64,000 bases of DNA from Daphnia carinata (GCF_022539665.2 NC_081334.1:7534424-7598423), one strand, 5' to 3'. Shown: positions 10,474-25,900, counted from the stretch's first letter. Numbers and translations are program-made. The notes: a model not told the origin generated them from the letters alone.

Positions 10474-13311
10474 GAGAAAGGGATTAGTCGTGACTAGCAG
10501 TGGGCCGGATGCAATCCGTCTCTAAAAGAACCAACGACCGCAAACCCCCCCCCCCCCCCCCCCCCCCCCCCACCCAGTCACCCTGCCTTACCGGTTTTCT
10601 CTCTGAAACCGTTGATAATTTATTGCGAAGTGGTGCATGTATGGACACATACAGCGCGCAAGCAGCGCATTCCTCATACGAACGTGAAACGCTGACGTCA
10701 TCGTCTCCTCCTTGTTCTCACTGATTTCCCCCCCACCCAGCTCGGCAGACGGGCGCAATCCCCCTCCCACAACAACAATACAGGGCAGTTAGGGCCAACC
10801 TTTTGTGGCCAACACAAGCGACAACAAAACGTCGTTTTATGCGTGTAATCATGCGACGCGCACGAAAAGGGAAACGCGCATCTCATCCATCTTCGTGAAT
10901 ATCCGACGGATGTTCTGTTATCGACGATACCCCACCAGACCACCGTTCGTATCTATATGTTACAGGTAAACACGCGAGACCTTGCGGCGCTCGAGCGATT
11001 GATAAAACAAAGGCTATTGAAGAGGCGTCGAGATTGCCTACGCTTTCTACTCGTTCACACAGCTAAAAGTCTAATTGGCGGATGATAAGAGACAAGCTTA
11101 AAAGTCATTTTGGGACGGGGGGGGGTCCCATTTCCTGCGCTTACGGTAATTGGTCAATTTAAAAAGCGATAAAAATAAATTTAAAAAAAAAATTGCAAGT
11201 ACCGGCACGGAAGATTTCGCCGCATCCGTCGCACCGAGTCGCGTACATAGAGTCGTAGCACGGGCCGCAGAAAATCTTGTCAGCCTTGGAGCCGAACTGC
11301 TTGTCGACCAGCGACAGGCGGCACTTGTTGCACAAGAAACAGGCCTCGTGCCAGTGGCGATCCTTGTACGACAAATCCTATAGAATGCCAAACGAGCAAG
11401 ACATCCATCGGATCATAAAAGAAAGAAAGAAAGAAAAGGAAAAAAAAAAAGGGTCATCATTAGATAAAAGGAGTTAGATAGGGCGTTGAGTCATGCAGCT
11501 TTCTCCTTTTCTGCCCAGCAGCAGGCCAGCTGAAAAGTGACTGAATTCAAAGATAAGCTCTGACACACGGCGAGGGACGTACAAGGATTTATGGCGTACA
11601 CGTAAAAAGAAAAAAAAAAGAAAATAAAAGGGACAAACGTCCGTCTACCGAACAGAACAACTTACCTTGGAGTCGATGCCGATGATGCGGTTGCAATCGT
11701 CGCAGGTGTTGGCGAAGACGGTCTCGTAGCATTTGACGCAGTAGGGATGCTCGTCGCGCAAGACGTAGCGCTGCCCAGTCAGCGACTCGTCGCACTGCCA
11801 ACAGCTAAAGTGTCCCAGGTGCCAATCCTTCGACATGGCTTTCGTATACTCTCCGCTGAAAATCAACTGTAGGGTTCGTAATAGAAAAAAAAAAAAACGA
11901 AACGAAACGAGATGAGTAAAACAAAATAGAAAAAAATCTAGCACACGGATCCAGACGGAGTCCGGGAATGTGAAACGGTGCTGAAACCGACCCAACGCTT
12001 CCAACCAAATCAAAATGTTACTCATTTTTCACTTGTCAAAAGGCAAAAATAAAAAAAAGGAATTCATGCGTACAAAATCAAGATGGATTGTACAAATGTT
12101 AAAAGGAAAAAGAGGGAGAAAAAAAAAAAAAAAAATTGTACATGTCGCGTATGGTTGGATACAACGACACATCACCTGTTTATGAAATACCATAACATTT
12201 TATCAAGTCCTGATTCTTTTCCCTCCCAACGAACTCCCAAAAACCTCAACTTTGCTTCGGTCTTCGTTCGACCTAGTTTTTCCCGCATCATTTTTTTTTT
12301 TTTTGGAACGTCAATGGCTTGTTGCGAACTAACATAAAGCCGCCTTTTTTTTTTTTTAAAACACACGCACACACACGCACACACACAAATACACAGGCGC
12401 GCACGAACACCAAAATTAGAACTATGTGAGGGCCTCGTCGGTTCGCCAAGCGGTTGCTAACTTTAGCGAATTTTCGTGACGGCGAAATAAGATACTCCCG
12501 AACTCCCCCAGTGGCCCCCGTCCTTCCTCGAAAGTGAGCCGAGTGAGCCATGAAACAGCGTGCCCATTAAAGAGCCAAATGGACTGTCGTTTGTGAAACG
12601 TCCAAACAGTTTGCGTTTTGTTTCTCTCCCAGCTGTTTTTGCAATTACTCGATAATTTGTTTTTTAAAAACCAAGTGCCGAATCACACAACACACACACA
12701 AAATTCAGAGGTGCAAAGAGAAAAAAAAAACTGAAAGAATTTCAAATCGAATAAAAAAAAAAAGTGTTGGGTTTGTGGGGAATACGTTGCAAAAATGTTT
12801 AGGAAATTTCGGTGCGATTTGTTTCGATAGGAAAAGCAGACACAAACAAACAGAGAGTGGCCAGCAAAAAAAAAGAAAGGGCTCAGGTCATACCACAACA
12901 TCATCTTCACTTCCCGTCTTCTTCGACACCCTACTCTCCTCTTCTCGACCGGTGTTTACCTTGATAACAATTAGCCTCAAGAGTACATATAAATCTACCG
13001 GCTAGATTGTGATATATACTCTTGAGGCTCCTGGTTCGCTTCCTGTCCAACGGGTTGGCCACCACCAACGTCGCTGTTGGAGAACTCGCTCTCCTCCACG
13101 GTGGTGGTGGTGCGGGTCGTTCCGTCCGAATTCGTTTGAATCTTCTTCATAGTCACTTTTTTCACCTTCTTGACTTTCTTGTCACCAACGACATTCGTTT
13201 CGTAATCGGCCATTTCGAATGGAGCCTTTTTTTTTTCTATTTCAATTTCAAAATCTATTTGGCAAAGCAAAAAAAAAAAACCGAGAAAGGGAGAGGGAGA
13301 GAGAGGGAGAG

Positions 13312-13357
<46 letters not shown>

Positions 13358-16300
13358 ATGTTGAACAACAAAATGTTTTCAAATGTTCGGAGAACGAGAG
13401 AGAGAGAGAGGGAAAGTGAGCGACCGTGGGCGAGCCAACGTCAACGTCGAGTGACACAGGGTTGGTGCTTCGGTCCTGCAGGATTGCTCCTGAGCGTGGC
13501 ACAAACAAGATCCAGCAAAACTTCAAGAGGAGCCGTAATAGACCTCTCTTCTGGAAGGCCCTTCCTATTTCTTGTTTTCTTCCCCCCCCCCCCCCCCGCC
13601 TTCTAAGCCTTATTCTGGAACACTTTCAGCTCCTCCCATTTTATTTTTCTTCCTAGTCCGACGTCAGAGTGCACACACGAAGGAAGCTGTGCGGCTCCAG
13701 TTGAAACGACTTGATCAACGCTAGCCTCATCTTTTTTTCCCACCCCCCTCCCCTGTGTTTTTGAATTCTTTCCAAAATCAAAATGGAAGCTTTTTTTGAT
13801 CTGATTTATTCCCCCCCGGCCGCCATTTAAAAAACTGCTCCATTCTTGATAATAAAACATCAGGTCGTTTCTATTCTGCTCTTTGCGATCCTCTGGTACT
13901 GGTGGCTCACTGCACGCGAGCACCTCTGTCCCTTGATGTACGGCAAAGAGCAGGAGCAATATCTCAATATACTCTCAAGATCAAAGCGGACGAAAAGAGA
14001 AAAAAAAAATGGCTAAAAAATAAAGAGAAGATGAGCTATTTCCGGATTCCTGGAACAGAGCACGATTGGGTGCAAAGAGAGGGGGCAGGATAGGCGGAAC
14101 GATTGTTGCCTTCCCGAGATACTTCAAGGGAGAGAACCGTGTGAGTATGGTCTCATCGTCAAAGAGAAGGAGCCGAAAAGAAAAGCAAACCCAAGAAAAA
14201 CCGGTGGCAGTACAAAACGTTTCTCTTCCACTCCACTCCCGTTCGCAGCAACAAAACCCTAAAAATATACGTCTTGAGGAAGTCTATTGCTTGCCTCCAA
14301 TCTTCTAGGATCGAGGCGGAACGGGGGGGGGGGATAAAAAAAAAATCATTTCATTCCGCAAAGGATTGGAATTTAACTGAATCATTAATCCCCCCTTACT
14401 TCGAACGCGTGATTGCGTCTTTTAATTTTAACCGGCTATCCAGCAAACTGGGCAGCTATTCACTCGTTACAGATGACTCTCTAAATGATACTAATTGATA
14501 TTTGTTTGGCTCTCTCTTTTGAATTTCCTTGCTCGCACGCATCTGTTGTTTGTCGCTGCAGACACTCTGTCGTTCGGCAGCGCATCAGCCATGGCTACTT
14601 AAAACGGGCCGTGTGTGTGTGTGTGTTCCAGGCGAGTGGGGTGCGGAAAAAAAAGAAGAAGGATACGTTCCATTTTTCGCACTGACGTCTCACGGTTTAA
14701 ATTTAGACCGAACTGTGGCCGCTCGTATCTCGTTCATCTATTTTTCGTTTTTCTTTCTGTCTCTTTCCAATTTCCTCTTTTGTTTTTTTCTCTCAATTCG
14801 TTTCACATTGTTCATTTCGGCGAAAACGGTCAAAGGAGACGCTATGACGTCAAATAAAACACGGATCATCAACCTGAGTATTTCTTTTTTTTCGACATGT
14901 TTCAAAAAGAAAATTGAAAAAAAAAAAAAAAAAAGAAACGCGGGAGACGAATGAGAGACACAGACAGAGGAGAGTCCCGATGGCGTGATGCCACCGCATC
15001 TTTTTGGACGGTCTAGCCGACATTCTCATGCCACAATTGAACCGAACGATTGACTGAACTGCGCGTAATTCAAAAGGATGTAATGAATGCACGATGAGTT
15101 ACCTAACACAAAAAAAAAACTAACTCGCGTATGGGTGCCGCTTAGTTAAGGTCTTCTGAGAAAAACTTGTTGCAAAAGAAAGATGGCCGAGGCATCGAAC
15201 GAAGGCAGTAGTAAATCGAAAAGAGAATATGAGAGAGAGAAGAAAATAAAAAAAAAAAAAAAAGAAATGACCAAGTGAAAATGAAAATAGTCGCGCGTGA
15301 TTCCTGAAGGGCGAAAGAGGCACGCTTTACGGGACGGAAGGAGACAGAATGGGACGTCGCGTGACACGAGGAACTATTTCGGGAGTAGGCCAACCCAGTC
15401 GGCGGCTGTCGGCGTCTCCGGTAGTGACGGGAGCAAAAACAACAACACGACAACGGCGCGATGAAAAACAGAAATAACGAAAATAAAATATCATGAAAAA
15501 CCAATGAGGCTGTGCGGGAGTAGGGAGATGAAAGTACATAAACCCAAAATTATTTTTAAAAGAACTTAAAAAAAAAAAAAAAAAAAATTACGAACACAAA
15601 CATCTGCTACACACTACGAATGGAAGGGGGCGGCGAAATGGATATGGATCGCTACATGCCACTGTCTAATTTGAACTGAATAAAAAGCAGAATACATTTT
15701 TTTTCTCTATCAACTCAACACGCCATTAGGAGAAATTTCTGAAATAGCCCAGCTGGAACGTCTCTCGCAAACAAAAAAAAAAAACAAAACAAGAAATCCG
15801 TATCAAATGACCCCAACAATCAGCGACACGTTCGCTCAGCAAGAAATGTCCCACCAATTAAATTATGAATCACAAATTATCTTCATTTTTCTTTTTAAAA
15901 AAAGAAAACAAATGAAAATAAAAAAAAAGAGAAATCAAACTTTTGATCAAATAGAACGGAACATTTAAGCGTAGGCCATCTAGATTCTACTTTCAAACGA
16001 ATGGTGAATATATAGGTGATCCTACCCCTAAGTTCTACCTTCTGCGTGCGATCCTGTTGAGAGGAGCTGCCGGTCGTGCTGGTTGCGGACTCTTGAATAA
16101 AGTTTGACTACCGAACTGTAGGTGTTTTCAAAGCTGGACAAAAACAAATAAACCCGAGTCCCTTTTTTTCCTTCTGTACATCTTTGCCCTCCCTCTTTTT
16201 TTGACCGCCCTTTACTCCCACGCGTCCCTCTTTCTCTCTTCTCCCCCCTCTCCGACCCTACACACACTCGGTCATGTGCGTTCACACAGTTTCTGGTAGC

Positions 16301-16943
16301 ATCTCTCGTATATGGTGATGGCATTCGAGAAGGACTTCGAAGAAAGAGAAAAAGCATAATAAGAACAAAAACATAGGACGACTCTTTCTGCCCCGGCAGG
16401 CAAGGATCGCCAGGGAAGGTTAGTACAGTTAGTTCGCGCAGCGGCCGTAGCGCAACCAATCGCATCACGTGGGTGGTATGGCATCAGAGCCAATAGAATC
16501 ATTTCTCTCCCCCCCCCCGTTGTTTTCTTATTATTATTTTTTTTTTTCTCGACGTGTAAAATAGGCAATCGCTCCGAAATGACATAACAAAAATTGAAAT
16601 CGAAAACTAAGATCGCGCAACAGTGATCGGAGATATTGAAAAGACGGATTGAATAAACACGCGTCCGGCCGTGAAACGAAGCCAACGGAAGCGGAACGGA
16701 AGTGGAAAGAAAACAAAAAAAAAAAAAGGAAGAAGCCAAACTGGACAACAGTCTGAAAAGCATTTAGGGAACGAGCCCAGTATGCGTTATGTGTTTGTTT
16801 TTGCATAACAGCTCCCAAGGCGGATGTCCAGAAAACGTAGAGGAAACAAGGTATAACGATCTTAACGATCACAACGGTCGGGCGGTCCATCTTCTCTTGA
16901 GCTTATAAATATGCGCAAGTGTGACAGGAAACTAATGTCGCGC

Positions 16944-16984
<41 letters not shown>

Positions 16985-19900
16985 AACCCAAACGAGATGG
17001 CAGAAGAGGAGAGGGAAATAAAACGAAAAGCGGAGATGGCAACATCATCGGGCCACCTATGTGCCGGTCGGGATATATGCGGGATCGTTCCATTTCTATT
17101 GCTATTGGCCCCAATTTAGGGCCATTCCTTCGTCGCTAGCTACATCGGTTCTTAGCCTCCATCGTTCACCAAAACCCATAAAGTTTGGCACTCACGGGGG
17201 CGGACAGGTTTGGAAGAATTTCTGCAACCGTGACAAACGACAAGAGAGAAAATTTGGGGGAAAAAAAAAGGAAGAAAAAAAAAAAGTAATGTAGTGAGTG
17301 TATATCGCTAGTTCGTTTTTACTTGACCTGTAAGCGTGCCGGGCGAAGGGATGCGGCGATAAGACCTCCGGCCCGTTCGCCCTTCACGCCCGCCACCTTT
17401 TTTAAAAATAGCGACACACCAGACGAGCTCGCTTGTCTTCTTTTCTCTTTCGCTTTTTAACTTGATCACAAATTCTAAGTTATAACGGGTCTGTAATTAG
17501 CAAAACTAACGAAATTAATGGAGGAAACAAGAAAGAAAAAAAACAACGCACGCGAATCGTTTTGTCTCGTGCGTCGTGATCGTCACATTTCCTCATTTCG
17601 TCTGCCCGTGTGTGTTTTACAAAACGCGACAGATGGAACAAGGATAGCCCAGTTAATGAAAACGGCTGTCTGTTAAGGTAGAACAAAACAAAACCAAAAA
17701 AAAAAAAAAAAAAAAAAATAGCCAAAACACGGTTGGAAATTCGACCGTTTACACACGTATCCTCTTTTTCATTTCGCTTTTTTGGCTCCAAACGCCCTAT
17801 GCGTTTGCTCGTAACTAATAAACAACGGCGGGCGTCGAAAATAGGACAAAAGCCCCTGCCGTGTCGACAGAGTTGTTGAAAAGAAAATGTCTCCCCCCTC
17901 CTTTCGTTCTTCTTCAACGTCGACCCATCCCGTACCCCCCCCCCCCCCTCCTCGCTGAAAGGTGTGAATTTGTCCCTGATGTGACCCGGTGCAAACCAAA
18001 CCGTATTCCGACATGTCGGGACATCTTTCGACACGAGCGTCTATGCCGCTGAAGTCAGCCTGTCTGGAAGCGGGACAGGCTCGAGTGGTGAAGAACAGTG
18101 CAAAAGAAACGCGCGGCTGGTTTAAAACAACAAGAACGGGCTAGAAAAGTGTGTGCGGGATTCATGCACGAGCTGCATATCGGTAATGGATAGCACAGGG
18201 GAGTTTGGATGTGTACGACATCTAGCGGTAGAAACGAGAATGAGGTGAATGAAACTGACCTCATCGCAGGCGGCGCAGCGCGGTTTCAGCTGCTCAGCGT
18301 AGTGCCGTTCGCAGTAGAGCTGGTCTTCGTGGACGCAGTAGGTCAAATCCACCAGCAATTCCGCGCAGGTGGTGCACTGGAAACAAGCCGGGTGCCAAGC
18401 CACGTTTTCGCCAAACTTTGGAGCCATCACGCCGAACGAGCCGGCCGGAATGTTGCCTTCACAACCATAACACTTCTAAAGAAATAAAAGCAAACAAAAC
18501 ATAATAAACACGTCTTTGAAATAAAATAAATTTCGTCTGCTTTCAAATATGGCGCCATCTCAACGCCATCTACCGACAACCAATACAACCATTCACAGTG
18601 CTCATGTGTTTGGCGCTACCATTTAAACCTTTCTTTTTTTTTCTTTACCACTTGACAATAAAATTATTTGATTGATCACTCGACAAGCTAAATATTCCAC
18701 ATAGAAAATCATTTCAATATAAATGCAATAAAATGAGAAACTGTCAAAAAAGAAAAAAAAAAACGAGAGGTACTAACCAGAGCACGTGTGGTGGTCTCTT
18801 TAACGTAAGCGATATCGAGCGCGATGTCGTTGCGGGCAGCCACGAAATCCTGATAGGAGGCGTGATTCTGCGGCTCGACGTAACGGCAATAGGCCAACGC
18901 CAAATCTTGCCTGGGCAGTTGAAACGCCTGTGTTGAAAGTCGATGGAAAAAGATATGAATTTCGGTTTACAGTTTCATGATGGATGAGGATAGATGAAGT
19001 GTCATCTGCGAGAGTCCGTTAGGTTTCAACTTTTCTTTTTTTTTTTTTTTTTTTTTTTCTTTTTTTTTCCTTTTCATCTTTTTTTTTTATATTTGATTTG
19101 ATTTTTCAACATACCAGCTGGTGCTCGCGCCATCGGTCGCCCTGTGAGTTTCTCTTGGGCACTTTGTCTTTAGGCCAGCAAGTCATAAAACCGTCGATCT
19201 ACCAAGAAGAAAAAAAAAAAAGAAAGAAAGAAAAATAAGCCAAAACAGACACAAAACGTTTACGTGTTCACGTCAATCGAAGTTGTTCATCTCGTCGGTG
19301 CTTGTTTAGACTCGGGTTTCCATGTTGATGCTAATCCCCCCTCCCTTCCCTGTCAGTAGGGACTGTTTAGTGCCGTTGCATCATCGATTGCATTTCATCG
19401 CTTCCACGCATTTTCATTGAGTTGTCCGTAACAACACGGTGCCCATGATTTTGAAAAAAAAAAAAAAAAGAGAAATGGAAACAACTGATCTTTCGTATTA
19501 AATTACGTCGGTCAAAGTGATCGCATTTCCAGCCACTTCCTGCAGCGGCCAATGACGAAAGGCGAAACCGTCCTGAATGAATTGCAAACGACATTCGACG
19601 CCAAAACTCATTGGCTATTCATTAGGCAAACGTTCCTTAATGTCACCTTCGATCAAGAGAGGAAATGCACATTCCAAAGCCAAATAAAAAGGGGCAAGAA
19701 ATCTCAGAAAAGAAAATAACCCGACGCAAGGCTTCCCGCATTGTAAAGGATTTCGAAGATGGAACGGACAGACGAGAGGACTATGAAGCGCCAGCTAATG
19801 GGCTGATTGATGGCCGCAATGACGGATTAACGACTAGACGGCTCCTGCAATAGAACGCATACCTTCCAGCATCTCTATCTCAGTCTCGTTTGCTACTTCC

Positions 19901-22900
19901 CCCCGCCCCTTGAAATAAAACTTTCAAAAAAAAAAAAACAACTTTCAAATGTGACACCATCCGTCAATTTAAATATAGAAAAAGGCGACGACGACGACGA
20001 CGTCCAAGGTGTCGGGATTTATAAATCCCGTTCCACACCCCTTCGCCCGCATATGAACACAGTCGAAAGATTTTTAAAAATAAAAAAAAAATTGTTAAAA
20101 AAAAAAAAAACAGACCAAAAAATAGTTTTACTCGATCTGGACCGAGTCCGGCCGGTATCCATGAATAGACGTCGGACGACGTCGGCCGGGGACCCTTGTT
20201 CAGAGGCATGACCCTGCTGCTGCTGGCCGGCAGCTGCGGGTGCTGTTGATGATGGTGATGTTGGTGCTGATGCTCGTCCTCCTCCTTGTTCAATCCCAAT
20301 CGATCGTGCACGTTGACCGACTCCTTGTGGGTGACGTCGTGGACATCACGCGGGCACTTGCAGATGGCGCAGTGCTTCCTGTACACGACGTACGTAAAAA
20401 ATAAATAAATAAATAAAATCCAATTTTCAATCAATCAATTTGCTTCTTATCTTATTGAATGAAACAGAACAACAACAACAACAAGCTCTCATTAAAAAAA
20501 AACAAAAAAACAATAAAATAATCAATGGTTTTTGTTTAAGCCTCCAGTGGGACTCAATCAATCGAGACCTGCTGTTAAAGAAACAAGAAGTCGAACAATC
20601 AGCAGCGGCCGACGGGAAGAGAGCGTGAAAGAGTTTGTCATCCAATCGGATTCGATAAACGTGTAGGACACTCCGACAGGCGTAGCGCATTGTGCTGAAT
20701 TATTTTTATCGATTCGTTCAAACTGTTTTTCGTAGGGTAATCGAATTAAGGGCATCGTCTGCAGAGAGGGAGGCGGGAGATCTACAGTACTTTCCCTCCC
20801 CAGTCCGGTCCGGCCCGGCCCGGAATCGAAGTGGCTGATGTATGGAGAACGTCAAAGACGGGCGATGTGTCTAACTCGTCGACACCTGGGACCGTTTCTA
20901 ACTCGTCGTGATATCCCAAACACAATAAGCGCCGCCAAAATGAGATGTAAAATAACAAGAGAAAAAAAATAAAAAATAAAAATTAAAACAAAAAAAAAAA
21001 AGACAGCGGACGGGCGGCTTCTTTCTTGCGCGTGTGTGCCTGTCTGTTTCCGTGTGTGTTGCTTTCACACGCCGAGAAAAGAATACAGCTGGAAATGCGG
21101 GCAGAGCAGTGCGAGAAGGGCGAGCGATATGTGACGATGGAATGACACGAGATGACGATGAGAATTCCAAATGGATTATATCAAACTCTTGTTTTTTCTT
21201 TCCCCCACTACATCACATCCACACACACACACACACACACACGCACGCACGCACTCACCCCTGGATCCAATTATAGATCTCCAAGCTGCTGGCACCCAAA
21301 CAGATGTTGTCGTTTTCCAAACGACGGAATCAACCGGGGTCGGACCCCCTTAAAGATCTATGTGCGAAAAAAAAAAAAAAAAAATAGAAGAAAACTCCGC
21401 CAAATGACAGGCAGCAAGTTATACGATCGGTTGGTGGAAACGACCGGAACTGTGAGAGCAGCGGCAAAGTGTCACCAACTCGCGTCCGTCGGCCCTCAAT
21501 CACTTGAGTCACACGCTCGCAATACAAGACAGCGCACAGATGTGTGCATCGAATCAATTAAGCCACGTTTGAAATTTTGGCGGGGAAATTCAAAAAAAAA
21601 AACCAAAAACAAGTTTGTTTTTCTTTTTGTTTGTCAAAACATTCGACAAGTTGCGAGGAGAAACTGAAAAAATCCAACAACTCTCACTGGCAGGCAGGCC
21701 GGCCGGTGGTAAACTGATCTCTTAATAACTTTGTACAGTGGCACACACACGCAACACTATCGCTTGCTTTGCGTCGCTTCCCGGTACTAAACACCACCAC
21801 TAGCCCACCGGTACAAACGCAGTGGTGGATAGCGGGTGCCGTGAATACACAGTTTCAGCTGCGCCGGCCCGTCTCTTATTTTTGTTGTTGTTTCCTTCTT
21901 CTTCTTCTTTTTTTTTTTTTTTTTCTCTTCTTCTTTTCTATTTGGTGTCCTTTTTTTTTTTTCTTCTTTTACTCGGGTGGTGTCCACTTGGCACGGGAAC
22001 AAACAGCGCTGTTCCATCATGATCCACCGGTGTGTTGTTTGTGTTTTGTATACACGCGGGAGAGGGAGAGCGGATGAAGGAAGGGAGACGTAACGTAATA
22101 GTAAACAAGTCAAAGAAACGGATCGCGATGCGCTAGAGAAAAATAACAAGAAGAAAAGAGAAAGGACGAAGGGGGACCTGCTGTTTTGCTGCCTTCGTCC
22201 GCCGCTCAATAATCAATGGATGCACGCAAAGTTTGTAAACATCCGATTTTTTTCCCCCGCTTTTTTTTTTTTTTTTTTTTTTGCCTCTCGTTGACGGGCA
22301 CACGCACAAAAAAAATTCACTGATTTAACAGCTGGTTCTAAAACTTTTGACTAACAAGACGCTATCGACGCAGTCTGAAACATTTTCAGTGCGGGGCGGG
22401 GGGGGGGGACAAAAGAAAAAACATGACATGAAAATAAACATTTTTATATTTTAGGATATACTGGCTCATGTTCGGGTGGATGGGGCAAGGTGCCGAAATC
22501 GCCTTAATCTCGACAATCAACGTCGATAGCTGGTCGTGGTTTACCGCATCCCTCCTGGAGTCGTTCGATACAATAGTCGAGCTATCGTCGTCGTCGTTGT
22601 CGTCGTCGGAATCGGACGAGGTTTCCGCTCCGGATGACGTAACCGGCGCCGAAACGTTGCGATAGAACTTGTTCGGCACTGCGGCAGCCATTGGAAATGA
22701 GCCGCAATCCGACGAGGGCACCTGTCCCTGTTGATGGGATGCGATTCCGCAATAGGTGAACCTGCGCTTTTTGCCCAGCGATCTGGACGAGCCGACCTCT
22801 TTGCGGCGGATGCACTGACGCCGGATCAGCGAATACTGTCGCGGCGAGAATTCCGGCGAAGGCGGATCGTCCGTCAAAATATCGTCCCAGTCGTTCCAGT

Positions 22901-25900
22901 CGCTGACATCGTTATCGTCGTAATAAGGCGGAGCTTGCTCGTCGTCCATTTCGGCCGTGCCGTCCACCTTCTCCGCCAACGAGAATTCGATGGCCGTGCA
23001 AAGGTCGGCCGAGTGCGCGGACGAATGAGGCACGAGCAAGGCGCTGGACGAGAACGACTTGGACACCAGCGGATGTAGCGGATAAGGCAACGGGCTGGTG
23101 GGTGAGACGAGCGACGGATTCGATGACGTGATCGACTGCCTATCGCCGTCCAACGAATTTTCCGAATAAAAGACGGCCGATTTCGTTTTATCGCTCGTTT
23201 TGCGATTAAACAAATTGAAAAAACCCAGCGCGCTGTTCCTCTTCTCGTCTTTTTTGGCGAACGTTTTCGATCGGCTCGACGCCCGTCTCTTCACCTGCTC
23301 TTGGCCTGTTACGCCCGTTGGTAAGCCTATGGGTGGACCCAGCGAACCGGCAGCCATTGTGGCCATGCTGCCGCCCAAAAGGGCCACTGTTGCCCTCACT
23401 TCTTTGTCGTAGCTCATCGCCACACACACATGCACACACAGAGACTCAGGAACGCACAAAGTTTCACGATCGATTGAGCGTCTTGTTGGACCCTTTCGGC
23501 AGACAATCACACATTTCACAATCATAAACTGATATTACTATCATCGCCCCAATGGCCAGTGTGAGCCAAAACAACCAGATGCACACTCCGACATCTTATC
23601 TTTTGTGCTCCATTTTTATCACGGCCGTAGGAGTAGGACAAAACGAGTCGGGAGCGTGACGAGATTATTTCACAACAAACGAACAACAACAAAAAATGCC
23701 CATTTAAATATAATTTTGACGCGTTGCAAGTATTTGCGTAGACGGTAGATATCGTCCACTTCCTGCTCTTGTTCTTTTTTTTTTTCCAGGAAATGTAAGA
23801 CGTCCGCATTTCCTTGTTGCGCGGTGACACGTCGTGTCAATCGCCAAGACATAAAAATACGGCCTCTGTGTGTGAGCTACTGGAATGTTTCATGGACCAC
23901 AACATCGAGGCCCTTGACGACTGATTTTACTGGGCAAACAAAATGTCTTATACATTTCATTCAAAATATCTTTGAGATTCTTATCGGACGGCGTGAGTTT
24001 TTTTTTTTTCTTTTTTTGCGAATGACGTGTTACTCACAACGTCTTTGTTGTTTGATTGTGGCAATCGGATCGCGCACGCAAAGTTCATTTGCACTGGGGG
24101 GGGGGGGAAAGAAAAAAAAAATGATGTATCGAACGACGAAGGCCGAGTAAAGATCAATGTTGACTCTAATGAAAGGACGAGGGGAAACGAAAGCCCACGG
24201 GTAGAAAAACAGCTGCTCCCCGCACTACATTTGCGCTACGGATATCCGATCACCGGTCCCGCAGTTTCCGGCCACGCCGAATCGCGTCCGGAAAATGTGG
24301 CAGCGGGCAATGATCGGATCTGATGACCCAAAGAACAAACAGAAATTGCGCGGAGCAAACGTAGAAAAGTTTGCTTTCGGACCGTGTTCTCTCTGTTTCT
24401 CTCCCTTTCTATCTCTGCCTCCGTCGGAAATCCATTACGACAGGCCGGACCCATTAACCTCATCCCCACCGCCATCATATAACTCAACACCATTAAACAT
24501 GACCTGATCAAGATGGATGAGATGCGAGACATTTATAATCTCTCCCGTATCCATCAACGTGATGTAATCAAAGTCCAATCATTTCATCACTTTGCCTATT
24601 ATTATTACACTTTGGGGGGGGGGGGGGGGAGGCAACAAAAGATATATGTAATATATGCGTATATATATTTTGGTATGTTAGTTACGAAATAAAGTAGTTG
24701 GATGGAGGCGAAACATAAGGGAAATGGCGTATCGTTAAACGTGGTGTTGGAGAAAAGAGCAGGATTGACGGGCACACCGTTTTTCGGGATTGCACGAACA
24801 CGGCAGACTGGCAACAGCTTTTCGGGCTTGTTGCTGCTGCAACAACATCTGTTGTTTGTTTGTTCTGCGGGCACAGACGCTAGAGAAAACAAGTCATCTC
24901 TTGCCGCCATCTTCCTCCCCCCCCCCCCCCCCGCTGGCCTTATTTCTCTTTCGCTTCTATTCTCAATGAATACCGTTCGTTTTTCTAAAGCTCCCGCAAC
25001 AAGTCTGATCTTTAATTACAACGATACACTTCCCAATTAAAAACGACAAGCCTTTTAAAGTTTTAACGTTCATTATTTTATCTTACGGTAGTTTGTTTGG
25101 CCGCCTTTTTCTTTTTTTCGTTCGGGATTCCTGACAGATGACCTGTTTGTTCTCAACACGAACCTACTCTTTTGTGTCGAGTGGACAGCCGCAAAAAAAA
25201 AAAAAAAAAAAAAATAGAAAACCGGTCTTTTGTTATCTTCTTTGTTTTGTTCGTTTAGTGGCTCTTTTCGTAGTCAAAAGTCTATTCATTAATCACGATC
25301 AAAATAATCGGTAACGGGTGGTTGAGGGGCAGAACCAGAAAGAAAAAATAAAAAAGCAAACACTTTACGTGATTAACGAAGCCAGAACTTTAGGGAAAGG
25401 AGCCGCTCTCTAATAGATCCATCTGACATGGGCGGAGCTTCTTACCTCATCGCACCTAGTCAACGAGTGAAACGCGAAAATGATCACACAATGACTCTTG
25501 CACAGTTGCAAAAAGTCAAAACAAAAGAAACAAAAAGAAAAAAAAAAAATAAAAAATAAGTTGGGAGTCGATTAGCCTCACATCTGGCACCGGTGTCTTA
25601 TGGCGTTTGCGACTATCAAAATGGCGAAAACTCAAAATGAATGGGGCTAACCCTCAGCAGAAAATAAAGGCCATTCTCATTGTCAAAACGGCCGAAAACA
25701 ATGTAACTGATCATCCAACATTTTGGCTGAGTGGACACGACACGCTACACGTTACGTAGGCGGAAACGAGGTGTATACAAATTCCAACAAAAAAACGTGC
25801 TCTGTCAGCAAGTTAGTCTCAGACCTTTGTTTTTTTGGCATCTGCCTTGTTCGTTTGCAGATAGGGGAGGTTAAACTGAGTGTTACGTATACGTTTAAAA

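Noticed and set aside
13022-13606. Long plus-strand frame of R/E repeats opposite the Limpet small exon
   Set aside because: Translation of a (GA)n microsatellite and the antisense of the small exon; not a gene.
19500-19615. Minus-strand 37-codon frame MSFGVECRLQFIQDGF
   Set aside because: It lies inside a Limpet intron, and the two flanking PET exons already join in phase without it; no supporting splice evidence.
22731-23078. Plus-strand 115-codon frame
   Set aside because: Antisense shadow of the Limpet acidic first exon.
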